A stretch of DNA of 15,616 nt from JAZRUF01 sp045636205 (GTDB taxonomy: Bacteria; Bacillota; Clostridia; Oscillospirales; JAAYXM01). Each line of letters opens with the position of its first letter. The first letter of the stretch is position 1. The notes below the pieces were generated by a model. The model saw only the letters and a list, made by a program, of their open reading frames with translations. It made no database searches and was not told the DNA's origin. Made by a program: the position numbers and the translations under genes. The stretch lies in contig JAZTXE010000086.1 of assembly GCA_045636205.1 (NCBI GenBank), forward strand, positions 1-15,616. The letters are read 5' to 3'. Below, one piece after another: positions 7,083 through 14,600 of this stretch.

Positions 7083-7330
7083 ATGAATGATATGCCAATT
7101 AACCACTTGGATTTATTAAACCTTGACAGCGGAATCTATGACACAGAAAACGGCATGATAAACCACGCAGCAATTGAAAAGTGGTTCGGACCGATATCTC
7201 ATATGCGTCGTTTTTCTACTGCTGGGAGAAGAATATACTAAATCATGTATCCGTATTCCTTGAGGTAAAGGGCAGCGAGAATTTTGATAAAAGCGTAAAA
7301 GCATTCAGAAAAATATTTTGCAAGTCATGA
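7083..7330 (+). pseudogene. Chimeric remnant: araC 5' end joined to TIM-barrel 3' end
   Basis: The first ~24 codons (MNDMPINHLDLLNLDSG, then IYDTENG) align with the start of the minus-strand regulator at 8323 (MNNIPISHLKLSALDEG, then TYEPDSG). The region before the ATG is also alike: a TATAAT at 7054-7059, an ATTGAA motif, a G-rich binding site and a GCAA.ATGAAT.ATA.CCAATTA pattern. From about 7146 the text switches to the last ~174 bases of the phosphoesterase/TIM-barrel gene. One base is missing near 7194, which causes a stop at 7239-7241. In the other frame the reading continues to a TGA at 7328-7330, giving a C-terminus like the parent gene (VFLEVKG, VKAFRKIF). A 52-residue nonsense chimera could still be translated, but neither domain would be functional. 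Fusion at a short shared GGCATG-type sequence is the simplest explanation. Confidence 0.85.
7146..7318 (+). repeat. Direct repeat of 2765-2938 (3' end of the TIM-barrel gene)
   Basis: Aligned by eye, 7201-7318 and 2821-2938 differ at 4 of 118 positions. The preceding 7146-7200 versus 2765-2820 has about seven substitutions and one missing base. The two copies are in the same orientation and bracket the regulator, glycyl radical enzyme and activase genes, with a repeat-to-repeat distance of 4380 bases. Confidence 0.92.
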
Positions 7331-7404
7331 CTGCCGCCTAATAAGGCGACTGCTTCGATATGTACCAATATATCAAGTTGAATATTTTTTGTTTAAACTA
7401 TAGT

Positions 7405-7436
7405 CAAAAGGGCACTGTATTAGCAGTGCCCTTTTG
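7405..7436 (-). terminator. Bidirectional terminator downstream of the second araC-type gene
   Basis: A perfect 13-base-pair stem (7405-7417 with 7424-7436) surrounds a TATTAG loop. CAAAAGGGCACTG pairs with CAGTGCCCTTTTG, so a T run follows the GC core on either strand. It serves the minus-strand regulator and would also stop readthrough from the cassette on the plus strand. Confidence 0.85.
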
Positions 7437-7477
7437 TGTGGCTTTAATAGTTGATATGAATAATATATTTTAAGATA

Positions 7478-8323
7478 TCACCGCTCAGGTGGCTGAACTC
7501 TTAGGCTCTTAGGGGAGCTGCCATAGGCGGCTTTATACACTCTGTAAAAATTTGAAAGAGACTCAAAGCCACTGGCATAGCATATCTCTGTTAAAGGGAG
7601 ATTGCTGTTAATAATAAGCTGACGAGAAAAATTAAGTTTCAAGTCATTGAGATACTTTTTATAAGATTTCCCGGTGATTTTTTTAAAGATTAAGGAAAAA
7701 TAATTGGGTGAATAATTAGATATTGCCGCAGTTTCGGAAAGAGACGGGCTTTTCCTAAAATTGCTGTGCATATATGACAATGCATGATGGATAGCGGTGT
7801 TAAAGTTGGAATGAGCAATCTGTACATCTTTTTCTGCTATGCGGAGAAAAGACATGAAGATGCATTCCGTTAAATTGCATATATATCTTTTTTGTGTGTT
7901 TTGATTTTTAAGCTCGGAAGACAACATGTCAAACAGTAAGAGGATACTATCGTACCTGTCAGGCGGAAGAGTAAGGCTGCGATGAGTGTGATCTAAGCTC
8001 CAAAGCGTTGAAATCATATCCGGATCTATAATGCTATCAGGGAACATAATGGTGCATAATTCTAAATTGTCAATTGGAATTATCTTGTGAAAATCCAGCG
8101 GGGTAAGAATGAGGGCGGAGCCAGGCAGGAGGTCATATTCAATTCCGTTAAACAGATGTAGCCCTTTTCCGGAGACTACGAACTCTAATTCAAAGAATTC
8201 ATGCCAATGGAGATCCGTAGGCATGGTGAGCGTTCTGCGATTAATGCGTATGCCGGAGTCGGGTTCATAGGTTCCTTCGTCAAGGGCTGATAACTTAAGA
8301 TGACTAATTGGTATATTATTCAT
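7478..8323 (-). CDS. AraC-family transcriptional regulator next to the giant surface-protein gene
   Basis: A 281-residue DNA-binding regulator. Residues 30-95 form a cupin sensor with DLHWHEFFELEFVVSGKG (His39, His41, Glu45) and a PGSALILTPLDFHKI strand, the pattern of AraC proteins that sense sugars or oligosaccharides. The last ~100 residues carry the double helix-turn-helix, with SLSETAAISNYSPNYFSLIF and PLTEICYASGFESLSNFYRV. The start at 8323 is fixed by AAGGAG eight bases upstream. The open frame extends a further 25 codons, but that extension runs through the promoter. It is divergent from the giant secreted protein, with 341 bases between start codons, so it probably controls that gene. 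Its N-terminus matches the remnant at 7083, which implies the locus once held a paralogous copy. Confidence 0.9.
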   Translation of the reverse strand: MNNIPISHLKLSALDEGTYEPDSGIRINRRTLTMPTDLHWHEFFELEFVVSGKGLHLFNGIEYDLLPGSALILTPLDFHKIIPIDNLELCTIMFPDSIIDPDMISTLWSLDHTHRSLTLPPDRYDSILLLFDMLSSELKNQNTQKRYICNLTECIFMSFLRIAEKDVQIAHSNFNTAIHHALSYMHSNFRKSPSLSETAAISNYSPNYFSLIFKKITGKSYKKYLNDLKLNFSRQLIINSNLPLTEICYASGFESLSNFYRVYKAAYGSSPKSLRVQPPER

Positions 8324-8348
8324 GTTGCTTAACTCCTTATTCAATCGT

Positions 8349-8377
8349 ATAATAACAAAACAAATAGTTATCGTCAA
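8349..8377 (-). promoter_or_regulatory. Promoter of the second araC-type gene
   Basis: On the minus strand TTGACG (8377-8372) and TATTAT (8354-8349) have a 17-base spacer. The expected start is about 20 bases before the ATG at 8323, leaving room for the AAGGAG ribosome binding site. This excludes the upstream in-frame ATG at 8398. Confidence 0.75.
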
Positions 8378-8458
8378 TAGATATCTTAATATATGCAATG
8401 AAATTCTTAAAAAAGAGTTAGAGGAAGAATAAATGAGGGTTTATACTAAAAATGGGAG

Positions 8459-8476
8459 GGACAGACTTGCGGACAG
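8459..8476 (+). promoter_or_regulatory. Direct repeat GGACAG, candidate AraC operator
   Basis: GGACAG occurs at 8459-8464 and 8471-8476, twelve bases apart, between the two divergent promoters and about 30 bases upstream of the predicted -35 of the giant gene. AraC-family proteins often bind paired direct half-sites upstream of -35. The repeat is short, so this is only a candidate. Confidence 0.25.
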
Positions 8477-8506
8477 TACATGGTAAATAGTCACAAAATG
8501 TTAATA

Positions 8507-8535
8507 TTTACAAATAAAAATGTGAAAAATATATT
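8507..8535 (+). promoter_or_regulatory. Promoter of the giant surface-protein gene
   Basis: TTTACA (8507-8512) and TATATT (8530-8535) are separated by 17 bases. The expected start near 8542 gives a leader of about 120 bases before the ATG. No known riboswitch or T-box pattern was recognised in that leader; it holds two TACCGG copies (8576-8581 and 8623-8628) and an AGGAGG at 8650-8655. The rest of the 8324-8664 gap holds only the opposite promoter and the candidate operator. Confidence 0.6.
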
Positions 8536-8664
8536 GTTGATGGTATTACGAAGACGCGAGAAGGACAATAGAGTGTACCGGTTCCAGATAAAATGTTATT
8601 TGACATGGTGATTACAGTGAAATACCGGAGATTTCAATGAAGAAAAATTAGGAGGAATGAAACA

Positions 8665-11600
8665 ATGAAAGGGAAAAAACTAAATGCGAGTATCAGAAAA
8701 AGAATATTATCATTTGTGCTTGCGATGAGTATGCTACTGGCAATTGCTCCGCAACCGCTGAAGCCGTTGTTTGCATTTGCCAAGGAGCCGGGGAGAAGCT
8801 TGGTGTACGATTTTGCGAAGGCATTCGGCACAAATACAGTATCGGCTGTTACATATGATAATACTACGGCAGGCAATTCTTTGGAATTAAATGCCGCGGT
8901 ATACAGTGACCCGTGGGCAGCGTCATACGTTTCAACCGCTACCAGCGGAGACACGTGTCAGACTGCATCTGCCCTTTCCATTAATATGGGTATGCGTATA
9001 AGAAAGACAATAGCAGATGCCGATGTTTTTAAATTTAAAATCCCCGAAGACTGCGGCGGGAGCTATATTCCTGCAATTACTTTTATGGGAGTCTGGAACA
9101 GCAATTACAGCGCAGGCGGAAGCATGAGAGTTAGCGTAGGAAAGCTTACTGCAGATGGAAAAATGGGAGAAGAAATTTGTTCGGTTGATAACATAAACTC
9201 CATTGGTATCAACGGGCCGATGAGGATACTTTTAACAGATCCGAACAGTAACCCGATAGCTTTTGAAGCGGGAAAAGAGTACGCGTTAAGAATAATGCAC
9301 ACCGAAGAGAGCGGGAAATCATCCTATTATTCAGATGTTACTGCTTATCGGGCATTTGTACGGAAGTTTGAACTTCTTACAGAGGGAGACTATCAGGAAA
9401 AATTAGAAATAGATGAAAGCGCAGAAGCAGAAAAGCTTGTGTACGATTTTAGTGTACTCAATGAAAGTGGCGTAAATGAGACGCAAGCAGATGCAGATGC
9501 GATTACCTATGAAGCTACTTCCGAAGCGGGAAGCGCGCCGTGGACTATTTACGGATATTTACAGGGCAATCAGTATGCCACAACTCAGGGCCTTTATGCC
9601 GATGAGGAAACTGTACTTTACCACAAGTACGACGGAAAAGGCCTTACTTTGGAAGTTCTAAAGTATGGTGCCGGTTCGATTATGCTTCACGTTCCGAAGA
9701 GTGGGAAGTACACCGTTGAAATCGCAACAGACGACGGTGACAAAATGGATTACTATTTAATCCCTCTCAAGTCAAACTGTTCGGTTGGTAAGGACAGTGA
9801 AAGTGTTACAGATAAACCGTCAACGGCAGCGCATAGAGCATTGGCTGCTTTAGGTGTCGAAGATGCAGGTACATATAATCTTAATTCTGCAAATGCAGGT
9901 GCAGCCGTGGATATTGCAGCAGGGGAATATGTTCTGTTTATTAACAATAACGCGAGCGGAAACGGGACCTATGAAAACACAATCAACTCCCTTACACTTA
10001 CTCCGGTTAAAATTGAAAATACCATAGCGGCAACCGCGATTGCGGCAAAGCCGGGAGGCGATGTTTCTTCGGGTGCATTTGACGTTTTTGATAAGGAAGG
10101 GAACCTGCTAAACATTGCCGGCTCCTTTGCAACTGCAAATGTGGCTGATCCATCTGTAGCGGACCTGTCAGTTGAAATTAAAGACGGCAAAATAAGCTAT
10201 GTCCTAACCGGCAAGTCTGTCGGTTATACAACCGCAGATATTCTTGCGATTGGGTCTGATAATATCGGTGCAGCGGCAACAGTGGAAATATATATCAACA
10301 CAGCAGGTGAAGTAGGTGGCGGAAGCATAGTTTATGATTTCCGCAAGGCAAATATAGGCGAAGATTCTCACAACAATAATGATTACCTGAAGACAATTAC
10401 CTATGACCACACCACCAAGGGAAGCGACAAAGAGCTTAATCCCAATCTTTTCAGTCAACCGTGGGCATCTTACAATCTTACATCCACAGGTCAATGGAAC
10501 TATGTCCGCGTATTAAATAATTATCAAAACGGCGGCATACGTGTTTATGGAGCAACCCATAGTCCGTCTTTAAAAATCAAAGTGACTGAAACCGGAGTGT
10601 ATATGCCGAAACTTCACGTCGTCGGTACATGGGCGGAGACTATGGCGGGATTGAATGCCACTTTTGAGCTGTCGAAACTCAATGCAGACGGGAGCCTGAC
10701 AAAAGTCTCAACGGTTGAGCGCGTAAACGGCTCAGGTATTGAAGGCGTTATGGGTGTAGAACTCACGGAAACTCCGATTGAGATGACCGAGGGTGAGGAA
10801 TATGTTCTCGCTGTTATCGGAAACGGTGCATGGCCGGGATATCCACGTGCCAGCATTTGGATACAGAAACTTGAACTTATTGATTCATCTGCGTATGAGG
10901 AAAAACGAGCAGCGAATGAGAGTCCGGCAACAAGTCTTACCTATGATTTTACTGCGCTTAACGATGAAAATCACCGCAACGCTCAGGATATAATGGATGC
11001 AATCTCTTATGCGGATGTTATTGCAACGGGTAAGAGCGCATCGTGGAAGTTATATACTGCATATGCGCGCAACTTTATTACTTCTACGGAATTCTTCAAA
11101 GACCATGAAACAGCATTTTTATACACAACTGAAAATGCAGGCATCACTTTAAACGGTCAGGCAGGTGGCATCATGCTGCACGTACCGGCTGACGGTGATT
11201 ATGTTGTATCCTTTGATGCTCAGGCAATCGGCAGTGATGCGAAAAACGTTCAGGTCACCTTCCATCCGCTTACCGCAAGACGTACGGTCGAGGACAGACT
11301 TGATGATATATCAGTAAACCTCACTGTAGCCGAGGGTGAAAAGACATATAAGTTAAATCAGGGAATCCCGATGAATCTTACGGCGGGCGAATATTTGCTC
11401 TTTGCAAACAGCGGTAAGGCAGGACATGATCTTACTTTCAATAAAGTGACAATGGATTTGTGTGATATTGCATATTCCATAGACTCAACGCCGATTACTG
11501 CAAAGCCGCGTACAACCTCCGAGGGAACTATAACTGTATTGGGGGCTGACGGTAACCCGATAAGTGTAAGCGGAAAGGAAATAGTATTTTCAAGCTCTGA

Positions 11601-14600
11601 TACATCGGTTGCAGAGATGACCGGTGAGATAAAAGACGGCAAGATAAGCTATACACTTGAAAGCAAAGGTGCAGGCGAAGCGGAGATAGGTATATTCCTC
11701 CAAGATGACAGTGGTGTAGGAACCCAAGGTACCGTTAAGGTATACGTAAACAGAAATGCCAGAATAGGTGCGGCAGTCCCGATGTTTGACTTGCGCAAAA
11801 TCAACGTTGGAACAGAGCCTGTAGATTACAATTACGCTAACACCATTACCTATAACCACACTATGGTTGGCGGAACACGCGAAGTGAATCCGGGAATGTA
11901 TTCCGAGCCGTGGGCAGCGATTGACCTTTTTGCGGAGAGTTGGAACTATGTCCGCGTACTGAATCAATATCAAAGTATGGGTCTTCGTTTCTTTAACATC
12001 AAAGCACCCAGAAGCATGAAATTCCGCGTTGATGAGGCAGGAACATATGTCCCGACATTGGTTATTGCAGGTACATGGGAAGATCTTGCCGGCATGAATG
12101 CTCAGTTTGAGTTCGGATATAATGCACCTACCGGATATAAAAAACTTGGACTTGTATCGGGTGTGAACGCAGGTGCGATTGACGGATATTTTACTGTAGA
12201 ACTCACCGATGGTGCAATTGAAATGGCAGAGGGTGAGTATATGCTCACCATTACCAACAACGGAATTTACGACGCAAGTAAGTTTTCTAACTCATCTCTG
12301 TGGATAAAGAGCATGGAGCTCAGAAAACCGAGAGAGAAGTTAGCGGAAAATGAAGAAAAGGTTAAAGACCTGGTCTATGATTTTACAGTTTTAAATGATG
12401 ATGAGCATCGCGGCTATCAGGATGCTGCATATGAAATAAGCTTTGAAGATACTGAAAACGCAGGTAGCGAACCTTGGAAGGTTTATTCTGCTATTCCGGA
12501 AAATTATTCCGGAAGTTCTAAATTCTTTGGTGAATACGACCCGGCATTTTACTATGATGCAGCAGATCGCGGACTTTCAATGGTCGGTTTCTCCGGCGCG
12601 GTCAGAATGCATGTCCCGGCCGACGGGTGGTATACTCCGTCCTTTGAGCTGTCAAGCAGTGCAACCAATGAAATTGACGTTTACTTCATGTCCCTCGCGG
12701 ATAACGATTCACCGGTTGATGAAATTTCAAGCATGAGCTTTGCTCCGTCAACTACCAAGAAAACATATACGATGAACGGCAAAATGCCGGTTTATCTGAC
12801 TGCAGGTGAGTATATACTCTTTGTACGTGCCAAAGGTGGTAATGACGTTTATCTTGAAAGCTTTACGCTTGATAATAACAATGCTGCTCTTTCCATAAAG
12901 GAGCAGGGCATTGCTGCAAGGACCGGCGAAACGGTTTCAGGTTCATTTGTGGTTTACAACAACGGCGAGGAAACCGACATGACAGATGCAAAAATCGAGT
13001 TCAAGGTCGCTGACTCGTCTGTCGGTGATTTCAATCTGTTTATTTCCGGTGGCAAGCTCTGCTACACATTCAAGAGTGCAAAGCGCGGCATGACCACCGT
13101 GCAGATGAGCGTTGTCGATAAAAATGACAATGGCATAGTTAAGACGATATCCTTATCCGTAAACCCTGAAGGTATAATCGTCGGCGATGAGCACTACTAC
13201 AACTTTAGAAAGCTTGAAGGAAGCAGCGGATTGTACGAGCTTTCAAAAGTAAGTGATATTGCAATGACCACCGCAGGTAATGCTTCCGAAATAAATCCGG
13301 AGATTGCAAGCGCACCATGGGCATTTGTAAACGGCAACGGTGAATTCGTATATTATTCGGACTCATTTAACGGTATTACAATAGCTCCAAACGGTGCATC
13401 CGCTTCATTTAAGATTAAAGTTGCAACCGGTGGTTCTTATCAGATTATCCCTGAAGTAACCGCTCAGATGAACGGTGCAAAGGTTGATGTATATATAGCT
13501 CCCGCAGATGCAGCGGACGTAACAGCAGCTGAATATTATGCAGCGACTGCTGATACTTATGCACCTTCACGCAAGATTGGTCAGGAAAGAGCACTTTCAA
13601 TAGAAGACTTGGATGCGGGAGAGTATATCGTAACCTTTAAGCTCAACGGTAAAAGTGAGCTTGTAAGCGTAACGGAAACCCGCGCAGATATTGCAGCACT
13701 TAAGCTTAAACCTGTGGATTTCCACACTAAGATGACTGTGCTTCCCGAGTTCTACCCCGGCTCAATTGCAAGGGGTGAGATGATTGAAATTCCGCTCATT
13801 GTAAAAGAAACTGATGCGAAGACCGAGTGGGTACCTAATGTAACTGTTTCGGTTTTGAGCCTTGATCCGTCAATTGCAACAGCCGAGGTAATAAGCAATG
13901 AGGATAACACCGAGCACGTTCTGAAATTTACTGCAGCTAAAGCAGGTAAAACAGTACTCAATGTTACTGCTTCTAAGGAAGACGGCGACATAGCAACAGT
14001 ATCAATTCCGGTGTTCGTAACTGATACTCAGGCAATTGCAAGCCGTACATATAAGTACCGCTTCAAAAATACTGCGTATATCTATGACCAAATGAGCGTT
14101 ATCGACTCTTACAGCAAGATAACTGCGGGATCACCTGACGAGTATCGTGACGGTAGCGGAACCGACAGATGGTATACTTTAGAGCATGGCAAGGGATTTT
14201 TCAGATACTACCAGGATGTAGATAACAAGAGTTCTGTTTACTTGTCACCTCATATCGGAATGTATGCAACTATAGTAATTGATCTTCCTGAAAGCGGAAT
14301 ATACGAGCCACAGATACCTTATACAGAACATGAATACGGAGGAATTGGCCGTATGTGGATTGCTCCAATGGATGCGGAGAATGCCCGTGCTGACGAATAT
14401 TCCGTAGGAACGCTTTCAACTGCAATGACAGATGGTAAGGAAAAGACCGGCAAGTTCCGCACGGTTGAACTTGAAGCCGGCGAGTACAAGGTAAGCTGGG
14501 AGATTATTGACAATGTAGCAGAAGTAGTAGGCAATGCCTCTGTTCCTAAATTCTGTTTTCACGGTGTTGATATGGTTCCGGTTACAAAGCATTCGGATAT

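Noticed and set aside
7059..7241. Treating the 52-60 residue open frame as a genuine small gene
   Set aside because: Its two halves match the start of one gene and the frameshifted end of another, so it is a remnant.
8324..8398. 25-codon N-terminal extension of the second AraC regulator
   Set aside because: It spans the regulator's own promoter and has no ribosome binding site; AAGGAG fits the ATG at 8323.
8600..8605. TTGACA as the -35 of the giant gene
   Set aside because: The bases at 17-18 spacing (TACCGG) do not make a -10 box; the 8507-8535 pair is much better.
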